Assembly (NCBI GenBank): GCA_024742285.1
Contig: JANSYR010000002.1
Span: 124,001-188,000, forward strand
Length of the DNA stretch: 64,000 bases
Reading direction: 5' to 3'
DNA from: a bacterium
GTDB lineage: Bacteria > Myxococcota_A > UBA9160 > UBA4427
The first letter of the stretch is position 1, and each line of letters begins with the position of its first letter. The position numbers and the translations under genes were made by a program. A model generated the notes under the pieces. It saw only the letters and a list, made by a program, of their open reading frames with translations. It was not told the DNA's origin and ran no database searches. Shown one piece after another: positions 42,130 through 48,805 of this stretch.

Positions 42130-42452
42130 GACAAGCGAAGACGCCGGCCGAGTTCGACGCCGACTGCCGCGAGATCGAGGCCGCCTTCCCGGCGCTCTGG
42201 CAGACGAGCGGATACCGCAGCGCGGAGCGGAACGCCGAGGTCGGCGGGCACCCGGAATCCGACCACGTGATCGGGATGGCCCGCGACTACTGCGCGCGAA
42301 CGCTCGAGGAGCTCCATGCGGCCGAGGATTTCGCCGAGAGTCTCGGGCTCTGGGCATTGGTTCACGACAAGGGTTCCGGGATGCACCTGCACGTGCAGGG
42401 CACTCAGCCGGGGCCGCTGCCCGCTTGGTGGGTGGCGAAATACAAGGGGTGA
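42126..42452 (+). CDS. Endolysin, peptidase M15-type
   Basis: A 108-aa protein of the D-Ala-D-Ala carboxypeptidase/L-Ala-D-Glu endopeptidase M15 group. GYRSAERNAEVGGHPESDH gives the zinc-binding S-x-H, GMARDY the Asp position and MHLHVQG the catalytic and third zinc His (H-x-H). It would cut peptidoglycan cross-links at lysis. It has no signal peptide, so it needs a holin; candidates flank it on both sides. It is shorter than most M15 endolysins (about 130-150 aa), so the domain is compact. Confidence 0.85.
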   Translation: MRQAKTPAEFDADCREIEAAFPALWQTSGYRSAERNAEVGGHPESDHVIGMARDYCARTLEELHAAEDFAESLGLWALVHDKGSGMHLHVQGTQPGPLPAWWVAKYKG

Positions 42453-42457
42453 GAGAG

Positions 42458-42643
42458 ATGAAGGGATGGAAGACTGCGCTGGTGGCGCTGCTGATCGTGA
42501 TCTTTGGAGGTCTCCAGACGTTCTTCGAGAGCGTCGAGATGGACACGAGCACGCAGGGCTGGGTACTCATGGGGATCGGTGTCGTGATGACGACGCTTCG
42601 CGCGATGACGAGCACGCCGATCTTCCAGGACGATGCCGAGTGA
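42458..42643 (+). CDS. Holin-like protein, two membrane helices
   Basis: A 61-aa protein with GGGGTGAGAGAG before its ATG. Two helices, TALVALLIVIFGGLQTFF and GWVLMGIGVVMTTLR, are separated by an acidic turn, and the C-terminus is acidic. This is class II holin topology. It sits between endolysin and spanins. Confidence 0.75.
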   Translation: MKGWKTALVALLIVIFGGLQTFFESVEMDTSTQGWVLMGIGVVMTTLRAMTSTPIFQDDAE

Positions 42644-42861
42644 GCCTCGAATGGGTCCTCGGGCTCGTGGGAGGCGCTCTCGTGGCGCTCTTCGGCGGGC
42701 TGGGGTGGTCGCAGGTCCGGAAGCACGGTCGCGCGTTAGAGCGCCGTGAGCGGGCCGAGGAGGAGCGCGATGAAGCGGTCAGCGAAGCGGAGAGGGCGGC
42801 ACGTGCTCCCCTGTCTGGGCCTCAGTCTGTCGATGCTCTTCGGCGCCTGCGCGACGACTAG
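42640..42861 (+). CDS. Inner-membrane spanin (Rz-like)
   Basis: A 73-aa protein from a GTG overlapping the holin stop (GTGA). One N-terminal helix (LEWVLGLVGGALVALFGGLG) is followed by a charged coiled-coil region (RALERRERAEEERDEAVSEA). The o-spanin gene starts inside it in another frame, the classical Rz/Rz1 arrangement. It would span the periplasm with the lipoprotein partner to fuse membranes at lysis. It is shorter than lambda Rz (153 aa). Confidence 0.72.
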   Translation: MSLEWVLGLVGGALVALFGGLGWSQVRKHGRALERRERAEEERDEAVSEAERAARAPLSGPQSVDALRRLRDD

Positions 42862-43030
42862 CCCGGTGGGGGCCATCCGGTGCCCGGCGCCGAACACGGC
42901 CGAGATCGACGACTACGCGCTGATCGTCGAGGCAGATCCCGACCGTCCGGCGGTGCGCTGGGTGGCGAGGGTCATTTCCTATTGTTGGCCTGATGAGGCC
43001 GACGAGGTGCGGCGTGCCGACGCTCGATGA
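42770..43030 (+). CDS. Outer-membrane spanin lipoprotein (Rz1-like)
   Basis: An 86-aa lipoprotein with GAGGAGGAGC before its ATG. A basic N-terminus (KRSAKRRGRH) leads to VLPCLGLSLSMLFGAC, where LFGAC is a lipobox. The mature part has APNTAEIDDY and a Trp/Cys end. It is embedded in the Rz-like gene and extends past it. Its 3' end overlaps a PEP-CTERM ORF in the +1 frame. Confidence 0.75.
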   Translation: MKRSAKRRGRHVLPCLGLSLSMLFGACATTSPVGAIRCPAPNTAEIDDYALIVEADPDRPAVRWVARVISYCWPDEADEVRRADAR

Positions 43031-43388
43031 CCTCGCGGAGTACGCCGCCAATTTCGAGTGTCCGCCGCCTCCGCCGCCCCGTCCGCCGTTCCAATACATC
43101 CTGCACATGCAGGTGCCGGGTGACGCGACGACGCCGCTGGAGCGGATCTGGCAGCCCGGGGACACGATCGAGCAGCCGATCTACGAGGGGATCATCGACG
43201 CGCCGGGTGGGGGAACCTGTGTTGTGTGGCGGGCTCGCCTGATTCGGGCGGGGGCCGAGGCATCGCCTACGGCGTCGTTTATGACGCATCCGGAGTGTCT
43301 GCCGGTTCCGGAGCCTTCGGTTTCGGCTTCGCTTCCGATCGCGCTTCTGGCCGCTTCCGTGCTCGTTCGTCTGCGGCGTCGCGCGTAG
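42993..43388 (+). CDS. Second PEP-CTERM-tailed prophage protein
   Basis: A 131-aa ORF from ATG 42993; a GTG at 43014 has GAGG 7 nt upstream and may be the real start. A proline run (CPPPPPPRPPF) precedes a short beta-rich domain with two Cys (GGGTCVVWRARLIRAGAEA). The C-terminus is PVPEPSVSASLPIALLAAS then VLVRLRRRA, a second canonical PEP-CTERM signal. There is no signal peptide at the N-terminus, although the overlapping o-spanin ORF has one. It is the last rightward gene of the prophage. Confidence 0.75.
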   Translation: MRPTRCGVPTLDDLAEYAANFECPPPPPPRPPFQYILHMQVPGDATTPLERIWQPGDTIEQPIYEGIIDAPGGGTCVVWRARLIRAGAEASPTASFMTHPECLPVPEPSVSASLPIALLAASVLVRLRRRA

Positions 43389-43451
43389 CCTTCCGCTTCC
43401 GGTCGGCGTGGTAGCGGCGCCACGAATCTTGGTCGCAGGGGCCGAGGTTGC

Positions 43452-43640
43452 TCACGGGGTGGCGGCCTTCACGCGGGCGAGTGCTGCTACGACGCTCTCC
43501 CGAGCAAACGGGCGGTCGAGGGTAACGTAGGCTTCAACCGCCGCGATCAGGGCCTCGACCGCCTCCTTCGGCGCGGGGTGGCGCTTCCGCCTTGCTTTCG
43601 AGCAGTCGTCGCATTGAAGGCTGTGCAGACAGTCACCCAT
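43452..43640 (-). CDS. Small phage protein, last gene of the right leftward operon
   Basis: A 62-aa protein with GGAGG before its ATG. It opens GDCLHSLQCDDCSKARRKRH, with four Cys/His that could hold one zinc, then a helical tail (EAVEALIAAVEAYVTL). It overlaps the gene upstream by 8 nt and ends 63 nt from the convergent PEP-CTERM gene. Function unknown. Confidence 0.65.
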   Translation of the reverse strand: MGDCLHSLQCDDCSKARRKRHPAPKEAVEALIAAVEAYVTLDRPFARESVVAALARVKAATP

Positions 43641-43788
43641 CGTCCGCCTCCCGCGCGGCCTCAATTGCTCTGGTGAGTCGCGCATCGGCGGTCAGGAAGT
43701 CGTCGCGGTGCGCGGTGCTTGCGAAGAGCAGGATTCGCACGGCCTCCGCAGTCGCGACGATCAACTCGTCTCGCGTCTTCTCATCCAT
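43633..43788 (-). CDS. Small phage protein, unknown function
   Basis: A 51-aa helical protein (DEKTRDELIVATAEAVRILL). Start chosen at the ATG giving the 8-nt overlap with the upstream gene; the longer open frame upstream has no ribosome site. Nothing else is visible. Confidence 0.55.
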   Translation of the reverse strand: MDEKTRDELIVATAEAVRILLFASTAHRDDFLTADARLTRAIEAAREADDG

Positions 43789-44704
43789 CGCTCTCCGCCT
43801 CCCGCGCGGAGTCGATCTCGTCTTCAAGCTCTTCCCACTCCTCGGCGGAGAGCATGACGCTGGGGCCAGTTTCGACGAGATCAGAGACGATCCGCTTCGG
43901 GTTGCCGCCGTTGATCGCTTCGCCTAGCCAGCCGTTCAGGAAGCACTGCGACTCGTAGAGCTGCTCGCGCACCTTCCGTAGCTTCAGGGTGTCCGGGTGC
44001 GCCTCGCCCTCCGCCGCAGCAACCTCGTCGAGAGTCATCGGCCGACCTCCGTGCTCCGCCGCGGGCTGGGGCTCGTCATCATCGAACAGGTTTCTGTACG
44101 GACGGTTCTCGCCTTCACGCCTCGGGTTCGATTCACACATCTCTTCGGGCTGGGGCTCGAGCGAGCGGAAGGCTTCGGCATTCTCTTCGAGGTCGTGCCA
44201 ACGCTTGACCATCGCGGTCCATTCGGCGTCGACTTCGGCAGCCTGCGCGCCCCGGTCGGCGTGCTGATACGCCCACCAGAGGTCGTACATCTCGGCGGCG
44301 ACGTAGCGTGCTTCGTTCCTCTCGCGCATGAGTCGCGCCACGTCCTGCTCTAGCAAGTCCTCTTGTTGCTTCAGGTCGGCGACCTTGGCGCGGGCTTCGT
44401 CCCGTTCGAGGAGAAGGCGAACGTTATGGTCGCCCGTTTTCCGGGCCGCCTCTTGGACGCTGCGGACGCGTTCCTCCGCGGCCTCCGCGCGCTGCTTCTG
44501 CGCGCGGTACTTGCGACTTAGCAGCTTCACATCCGTTACGTTGTGGGCTGCCATGAGGCGTTCGTCGAGCGCGTTGTCCTGCTCGGAAATCCGGTCGCGA
44601 AGAGTGCGAATGGTGGATTCGTACTCTTGCTCTCGCTGTCTCCAGAGGTCGATTGCCTGCGCTTCCTGTCCAAGCTCGTGGAGCGAGGTCTGGTCGTCAT
44701 TCAT
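43781..44704 (-). CDS. Coiled-coil phage protein, unknown function
   Basis: A 307-aa acidic protein. Residues of about 20-140 form a coiled coil (EYESTIRTLRDRISEQDNAL, RKYRAQKQRAEAAEERVR), followed by a Trp-containing globular part (EMYDLWWAYQHADRG) and an acidic tail (SAEEWEELEDEIDSARE). It shares a base with the stop of the upstream gene (TGATG). Long coiled-coil proteins are common in accessory operons of phages; function unknown. Confidence 0.68.
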   Translation of the reverse strand: MNDDQTSLHELGQEAQAIDLWRQREQEYESTIRTLRDRISEQDNALDERLMAAHNVTDVKLLSRKYRAQKQRAEAAEERVRSVQEAARKTGDHNVRLLLERDEARAKVADLKQQEDLLEQDVARLMRERNEARYVAAEMYDLWWAYQHADRGAQAAEVDAEWTAMVKRWHDLEENAEAFRSLEPQPEEMCESNPRREGENRPYRNLFDDDEPQPAAEHGGRPMTLDEVAAAEGEAHPDTLKLRKVREQLYESQCFLNGWLGEAINGGNPKRIVSDLVETGPSVMLSAEEWEELEDEIDSAREAESDG

Positions 44705-45294
44705 CACGGGTTCCTTTCGTCGTTCCAAGGATGTGCCGCGACAGCGGCATCCACGAGCGCGCGAAGATCCGGCGGGAGTGCCCCGACCGGGGCCATGCGC
44801 CACAGGCGGGCCAGAGCCTTCTGAACCTCGTCCCGCTCCGCGATCCGCTGATCGCAGCGAGCCGCCCACTGTTCGGCTCGTGTTGCAGAGCCGTCCGCGC
44901 ACTCGCGGAGATGGGCAACAGAGCCCTCCAGCTCCTCGACCCGCGCGCGGAGACGGGCGACTTCGGACTCGGCGGATTCGGCGCGAGCTACTGCAACGTC
45001 CAGCCCGCCCGAAAGGAGTTTTGCTTCCCCCTTCGCCTCTGCGAGCGCGGCGCGAAGGCGGGCGATCTTGTCGTATGGATTCTTGTCCTCAGGTATGACT
45101 CGTAACCGGCGCTCAATCTCTAGCTCTTCGCGAAGATCGGCAATCTCTGCTTCCGCCTCTGCGAGCGCGGAGTAGGGCACCACGGGGCCGTACTCGTTCT
45201 CGATCAAGCGGTCCGCCTGGACCTCGCCGGGCTCGCACCGCACGCAGTACCGCTTCACCTCGCCCCCGTCGCCGGCGGATTTCGGGTCAGTCAT
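44704..45294 (-). CDS. Coiled-coil phage protein with CxxC motif
   Basis: A 196-aa protein. The first 40 residues have RYCVRCEPGEVQADRLIENE, a motif seen in small phage Ead/Ea22-like proteins, then a coiled coil (LAEAEAEIADLREELEIERR; SEVARLRARVEELEGSVAHL). It overlaps the upstream gene by 8 nt. Function unknown. Confidence 0.68.
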   Translation of the reverse strand: MTDPKSAGDGGEVKRYCVRCEPGEVQADRLIENEYGPVVPYSALAEAEAEIADLREELEIERRLRVIPEDKNPYDKIARLRAALAEAKGEAKLLSGGLDVAVARAESAESEVARLRARVEELEGSVAHLRECADGSATRAEQWAARCDQRIAERDEVQKALARLWRMAPVGALPPDLRALVDAAVAAHPWNDERNP

Positions 45295-45565
45295 CGGAAC
45301 GCCTCCCCAGATTCCCCTTGAGAACGGCCAGTCGGTTCGCGCGCTTCGCGAGCCGCACGGGCAGTCGGTCTCCGGTGTCCGCCCATGCCCAGCGATGCAA
45401 GTCGAGCGACGTGAACGCCTTGCGGCCCTCGATCTCCGCCTCTGCCCACGACACGAGCCGGCCGTCGATTCTGTCGATGAGTACGTCGGTGACTCGAATC
45501 TCCGGCTTCCACCACGCGCGAAAGCGAGCGAGCCAGTCCTTCGTCGGATCGGCGGGGGCGGTCAT
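45287..45565 (-). CDS. Small Trp-rich phage protein, unknown function
   Basis: A 92-aa basic protein (DWLARFRAWWKPEIRVTDV, DLHRWAWADTGDRLPVRLA). The alternation of beta and aromatic residues suggests a small compact fold. It overlaps upstream by 4 nt and downstream by 8 nt. No family recognised. Confidence 0.62.
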   Translation of the reverse strand: MTAPADPTKDWLARFRAWWKPEIRVTDVLIDRIDGRLVSWAEAEIEGRKAFTSLDLHRWAWADTGDRLPVRLAKRANRLAVLKGNLGRRSDD

Positions 45566-45768
45566 GATTCGTCCTTATCGGTCTCGCCAAGCGTGCCGCC
45601 AGCAAAACCCTCGTGGTCGGGATCGGCGAAGTTCGCCAGCTCGGCAATGAGGCCGCCGAAGACTTGGAGCCGGTGCCCCACGGCACGCATCTCCTTCGCG
45701 ACCTTCCGGCCTTCGTCCCGGGCCTCGCGGAGCTTCCGCTTCGCGCGCATCGAATTGGACTCAGGCAT
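45562..45768 (-). CDS. Small basic phage protein, unknown function
   Basis: A 68-aa protein with a basic helix (MRAKRKLREARDEGRKVAKE) and an amphipathic middle (GHRLQVFGGLIAELANFAD). It overlaps the upstream gene by 8 nt and the downstream gene by 4 nt. Function unknown. Confidence 0.6.
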   Translation of the reverse strand: MPESNSMRAKRKLREARDEGRKVAKEMRAVGHRLQVFGGLIAELANFADPDHEGFAGGTLGETDKDES

Positions 45769-45976
45769 CGTCGGCTTCGGCGAGGATGACCGCCTCCCGC
45801 AGCTCGGACCGGACGGGGAAGTCGCCCTCTTGCTGCCAGTAGGCTTCTCCAGCCTTGATCGCGTCGGAGAGCGAGCCGGCCGCGACCCTGCGGCTCTCGG
45901 TCCCCCCGTCGACTTCGTTACCTTCTTCGTCCTCGTACCACACGTCGAATCGCAGCTCGTAGATTCTTGTTGCCAT
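45761..45976 (-). CDS. Small acidic phage protein, unknown function
   Basis: A 71-aa protein, ATRIYELRFDVWYEDEEGNE at the start, with an alternating beta pattern, then SLSDAIKAGEAYWQQEGDF. AAGGAG lies 7 nt before the ATG, which is preferred to an in-frame TTG one codon upstream. The pattern resembles small single-domain phage inhibitors or Ocr-like acidic proteins only in charge; no function assigned. Confidence 0.6.
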   Translation of the reverse strand: MATRIYELRFDVWYEDEEGNEVDGGTESRRVAAGSLSDAIKAGEAYWQQEGDFPVRSELREAVILAEADDA

Positions 45977-45979
45977 CAA

Positions 45980-46348
45980 TCACTCCTTCTCGCTGTCTCC
46001 CGCGCCAAGCGGCGGGGAGGGGCAATTTGGGTTGTCGCACTGGTACTTGCCGGGGCGAACCACCTGAAGCCACTCGCGGCAATCGCCGCACCGCGCGCCG
46101 TGCATCCCCATCTCCGGCCACGTTGTGCCGGGAGGCATCAACCTCTCCCGGAGATCACGCGCAAGCAGCTCGTATCCATCCCTCTCGCACGATTCCGCAT
46201 ACGCCCGGATCGCGGCGGGTGCGTGCGGGTCGTGAGTGAGGTCGAGCACGAAGTAGTCGGCTCCCTCATGCTTCCCGCCCGGCTCATCGGATCCGTCGAC
46301 CCTCGACACCCTGAACTTCCCGAAGAGACCTCGTGTTCGATCAGCCAT
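45980..46348 (-). CDS. Phage protein with C-terminal zinc-ribbon-like motif
   Basis: A 122-aa protein. YFVLDLTHDPHAPAAIRAYA and SCERDGYELLARDLRERL form a segment common among phage hypothetical proteins. The end CGDCREWLQV...CDNPNC gives two Cys pairs of a zinc ribbon. It overlaps the downstream gene by 4 nt less than usual (3-nt gap) and the upstream regulator by 8 nt. Confidence 0.65.
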   Translation of the reverse strand: MADRTRGLFGKFRVSRVDGSDEPGGKHEGADYFVLDLTHDPHAPAAIRAYAESCERDGYELLARDLRERLMPPGTTWPEMGMHGARCGDCREWLQVVRPGKYQCDNPNCPSPPLGAGDSEKE

Positions 46349-46571
46349 CCGTCTTCTCCTTGGGCTCCGCTGCCAGCGCCTTGAACGGATCGACTCCGGC
46401 CCACTCGCAAGCCTTCAGGAACACGACGACCGAATGCGGCGCGTAGTCGCCTCGTCGCATCCGAGACAGCGTGTTGAACGAGATCCCCGACGACTTCGCT
46501 GCCTCTCGCAGTGTGATTCCGCCTGCGTTGTTGATCGTGGCCTTCAAGGCTGCTTCGAGTCGGCCGCTCAT
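46341..46571 (-). CDS. XRE-family helix-turn-helix regulator
   Basis: A 76-aa protein with GGAGGCGG before its ATG. TLREAAKSSGISFNTLSRMR and RGDYAPHSVVVFLKACEWAG form a compact Cro/C1-type DNA-binding domain (two-helix motif with S-R-M-R recognition helix). It is the third gene of the right-end leftward operon and may control it, or feed back on the main switch. Targets unknown. Confidence 0.78.
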   Translation of the reverse strand: MSGRLEAALKATINNAGGITLREAAKSSGISFNTLSRMRRGDYAPHSVVVFLKACEWAGVDPFKALAAEPKEKTDG

Positions 46572-46900
46572 TCCGCCTCCTCCTTGGGCTCCGCTGCGGG
46601 CGGGGGAGCGAACCGTGCAGAGCGGTGATGCAGGAACAGGTAGAGAGCGGCGTCGACCGCGTTCTCGCTGGGCGTCGTCCCGTCGAGCGGGCGCAGCACA
46701 CGGACGAGATCGTCCGCAGCTTCCAGCGCCGCGTGATCGTGGAAGTCGCTCGGAGTAGGACGAGCGGCGCGCTCTAGCCGAGCACATCCCTCGCACGCGA
46801 CGTTCATCTCGTCGTTCATGGCGTGGTCAGAGATCCAGAAGCCACACTTCCGGCATCGCCAGCCATCGATCACGGTGCATTCCCAGCTCGCCCCACTCAC
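46568..46900 (-). CDS. Phage protein with treble-clef-like Cys motifs
   Basis: A 110-aa protein from a GTG overlapping the upstream TGA. Early residues WRCRKCGFWISDHAMNDEMN then VACEGC give CxxC...CxxC, a small zinc fold. The rest is helical (ALEAADDLVRVLRPLDGTTP, VDAALYLFLHHRSARF). It overlaps the regulator by 4 nt. Function unknown. Confidence 0.65.
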   Translation of the reverse strand: MSGASWECTVIDGWRCRKCGFWISDHAMNDEMNVACEGCARLERAARPTPSDFHDHAALEAADDLVRVLRPLDGTTPSENAVDAALYLFLHHRSARFAPPPAAEPKEEAE

Positions 46901-47073
46901 TGCGGGGTGGCCTCGCGGGGAGAGGGGGCGCACTCACAGGCAGCGTTCACGAGGTCGTAGCGCCAGCCGTCCGAGCACGACGCCTCGCAGGCGCGCAGCA
47001 CCTCGTGGATCGTCGGCTCTCGATCGACGCCGCAGCCGGGGAGGGCGAGGGCGGCGAGGAGCGCGAAGGCCAC
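46897..47073 (-). CDS. Small Cys-rich lipoprotein next to the right att site
   Basis: A 58-aa product from GTG 47073 (GAGG 9 nt upstream), or 64 aa from a CTG at 47091. AFALLAALALPGCG is a lipoprotein signal with the lipobox Cys; the mature part has four more Cys (RACEASCSDGW, NAACECAP). It is the first gene of the right leftward operon, 60 nt from the att core. Phage-encoded small lipoproteins often change the cell surface or exclude other phages; this is inference. Longer versions of this frame run antisense through the tRNA remnant and are not real. Confidence 0.6.
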   Translation of the reverse strand: MAFALLAALALPGCGVDREPTIHEVLRACEASCSDGWRYDLVNAACECAPSPREATPQ

Positions 47074-47132
47074 CTGACCGAACCTCGCCAGATTCCCTAG
47101 GCGTTCCGGCCGGTTAGGGCGTTCGTAGACGG

Positions 47133-47179
47133 GCCTCCGAAGCTGGGGGTCGCGCGTTCGAATCGCGCCCGGGTCACCA
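47133..47179 (+). other. att core, right end of A and left end of B
   Basis: A perfect 47-bp copy of the tRNA-Arg 3' part (anticodon arm to CCA). The 5' half of the tRNA is missing here, so it is an att remnant and not a gene. It serves as attR of element A and attL of element B, whose integrase gene lies immediately to the right. I see no third copy up to 64000. Confidence 0.93.
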
Positions 47180-47186
47180 CCTAACT

Positions 47187-47226
47187 GCAAGCGGTCACTA
47201 CTCTTTCTGAGTGGTGGCCGCTTTGC
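47187..47226. terminator. Long hairpin after the inner att site
   Basis: An imperfect stem of about 17 bp: GCAAGCGGTCACTACTC with GAGTGGTGGCCGCTTTGC, one bulge and two G-T pairs, 5-nt loop. It lies between the att core and the 3' end of the leftward operon of element B and is a probable bidirectional stop that insulates the two elements. Confidence 0.65.
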
Positions 47227-47277
47227 GTTCAAGCGAATGGGCCGGGCTGGGCCGGATGTGGGCCGGGTAGCGGTGGC

Positions 47278-47658
47278 CTACGAGCGATCGAGCGGAAACC
47301 AACCATCCCCGATCATCTCGTCTCGGATTCGCTGCTCGTCGCGAAAAGTCAGCTTCTCTCCGCGGCGCTCGAACTCCGCGTCCATGCGCCGGTTCAGCTC
47401 CTCCATGTAGACCGTCCATATCGCGTCATCGCGTCCCCTGATTTCGTCGCGTTCTCGAAGCTGGACGAAGATCCCCTTGTAGAGCGCAAAGACGAAGACA
47501 AGGCCGGGAAGCAGAGCCACCCACCCGAGCCCAATCTCGATCGCGATAGCCATGGCTATCGATCCGGCGAATGCCGAGAGTGTCCAGGCTTGGTGACGTT
47601 CGACGGCGGGAGGGCGACTGGCGCCGGGAGGGAGAAGCGGGCCGCGGCCATCAGCCAT
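47278..47658 (-). CDS. Two-helix membrane protein downstream of integrase B
   Basis: A 126-aa protein with two adjacent membrane helices (LSAFAGSIAMAIAIEIGLGW and ALLPGLVFVFALYKG), followed by a charged cytoplasmic-type tail (RERDEIRGRDDAIWTVYMEE). GAGG lies 9 nt before the ATG, and the start overlaps the integrase stop by 8 nt. Position between integrase and att suggests cargo (for example exclusion). No family recognised. Confidence 0.62.
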   Translation of the reverse strand: MADGRGPLLPPGASRPPAVERHQAWTLSAFAGSIAMAIAIEIGLGWVALLPGLVFVFALYKGIFVQLRERDEIRGRDDAIWTVYMEELNRRMDAEFERRGEKLTFRDEQRIRDEMIGDGWFPLDRS

Positions 47659-48805
47659 GCTGCACAACCTCGATCCGGAGGAAACCCATATCCTCCTGCT
47701 CAGGCTTGATCCAGTGGGAGTAGCGGCGCAGAGTGGTGTCGGGGCTCGCGTGCCCAAGCGCGTGCTGAAGCCATACGATCGACTTCCCGCCCTCGAGCGC
47801 CCAGCTGGCGAAGGTGTGCCGACAGCAGTGGAATGAGAGCGGGCGGATCAGCGTTTCGCCGTCATCGTCGACACACCTGGTTTTGAGGCGTCGAAACGCG
47901 CGCCCGAAGTTCTTCTCGTCCCACCGTCCTCCCGTCGCGGTCGTGAACACGTAGCCGGGCTCCGACCACAGCCCCTCGCGATCGCGCCGTGACTTGCGGA
48001 GCTCGTCGAGCAGGGCCTTCACCTCCGGCGACAGTGGTACGGTGCGAGCCTTATCCGTCTTGGGTGTCTTGATCGTTCCGTGCACGAGGGCGTCGCGAAC
48101 GCGGATGCCGTCCGGTTGGACGTGCTCCCATCGGAGTGCCAGAAGCTCGCCGCGGCGCATTCCTGTGCAGATGGCTGCCAACAGAACCGGGTAGACGTAC
48201 GGCTCTCGCTTCTTCGCGATGCCGAGCAGGACCGAAACCTCCTCGCGCGTCCAGGCGTCGACCTCGCGCACTCCCTGGCCCTCGTAGCGGCGGCCGATCC
48301 TGCGAACCATGTCACCGCAACGTGCCGCAGGATTCCGTTCGACGAGACCGGCTTCGATGTGAAGCGAGTAGACGCGGCGGAGGGCGGACAGTGCGTTGCG
48401 GATCGTGGCGGCCGACTTTCCGGCCTCGAACCGGTCCTCGACGAAGCGCCGCATGTCGTCGCGCGTGAGGGCGCGCAGGTCACGATCGCGGAAGAACTTC
48501 ACCAGATGACCTTCGATCGATCCGCGATGCGTCTCCTCGGTGCTGGGCGACATCTCTGAGGCGTGCGTCTTGAGCCAGCCCCGGAGAGCCTCGTCGCAGG
48601 GCAGGGCACCGCCCACCATCCAGTGGTCCGCGGCCTCCTCCTCGGCGTTCACCTGCGCTGCGATTCGCTCCGCCGATTCCCGGGACTTCGCCTTCCGCTT
48701 CGTCTCCTTCTGGCCCTCATAGGTGACGACGTACCAGCCCTTCGAGACGCGCTCGCCCGCCTTGTTCCTCCGAAACAGCTCCCGCGCCTTCGCCCGCATG
48801 TGCAT
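47651..48805 (-). CDS. int: Tyrosine recombinase (integrase) of element B
   Basis: A 384-aa integrase. The arm-binding part RAKARELFRRNKAGERVSKG, the core-binding YSLHIEAGLVERNPAARCG and the catalytic CTGMRRGELLALRW, HCCRHTFASW and GHASPDTTLRRYSHW track integrase A segment by segment, so the two enzymes are close paralogues and probably use the same att core. All catalytic residues are present. The start ATG shares a base with the excisionase stop (TGATG). Confidence 0.95.
   Translation of the reverse strand: MHMRAKARELFRRNKAGERVSKGWYVVTYEGQKETKRKAKSRESAERIAAQVNAEEEAADHWMVGGALPCDEALRGWLKTHASEMSPSTEETHRGSIEGHLVKFFRDRDLRALTRDDMRRFVEDRFEAGKSAATIRNALSALRRVYSLHIEAGLVERNPAARCGDMVRRIGRRYEGQGVREVDAWTREEVSVLLGIAKKREPYVYPVLLAAICTGMRRGELLALRWEHVQPDGIRVRDALVHGTIKTPKTDKARTVPLSPEVKALLDELRKSRRDREGLWSEPGYVFTTATGGRWDEKNFGRAFRRLKTRCVDDDGETLIRPLSFHCCRHTFASWALEGGKSIVWLQHALGHASPDTTLRRYSHWIKPEQEDMGFLRIEVVQHG

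Larger units (their letters stand above)
5250..47179. mobile_element. Element A: temperate podovirus-type prophage, about 42 kb
   Basis: The two copies of the 47-bp tRNA-Arg core define both ends. The interior has the full set expected for a temperate tailed phage with a short, T7-like tail: integrase, excisionase, divergent regulators with operators, replication genes, small and large terminase, portal, scaffold, capsid, tail tubular A and B, three internal virion proteins, tailspike and a lysis cassette. No transposase or obvious large deletion is seen. One possible break is the exported beta-helix cassette at 36784-41365, which is spread over three frames. No phage RNA polymerase is present, so host polymerase must transcribe it. 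Confidence 0.93.

Noticed and set aside
5250-47179. Insertion sequences inside the prophage
   Set aside because: No transposase (DDE, HUH or serine type) motif and no terminal inverted repeats with target duplications were recognised.
47074-47232. N-terminal extension of the small lipoprotein containing GDPGAIRTRDPQLRR
   Set aside because: This peptide is the antisense reading of the tRNA-Arg remnant; the true start lies after the att core.
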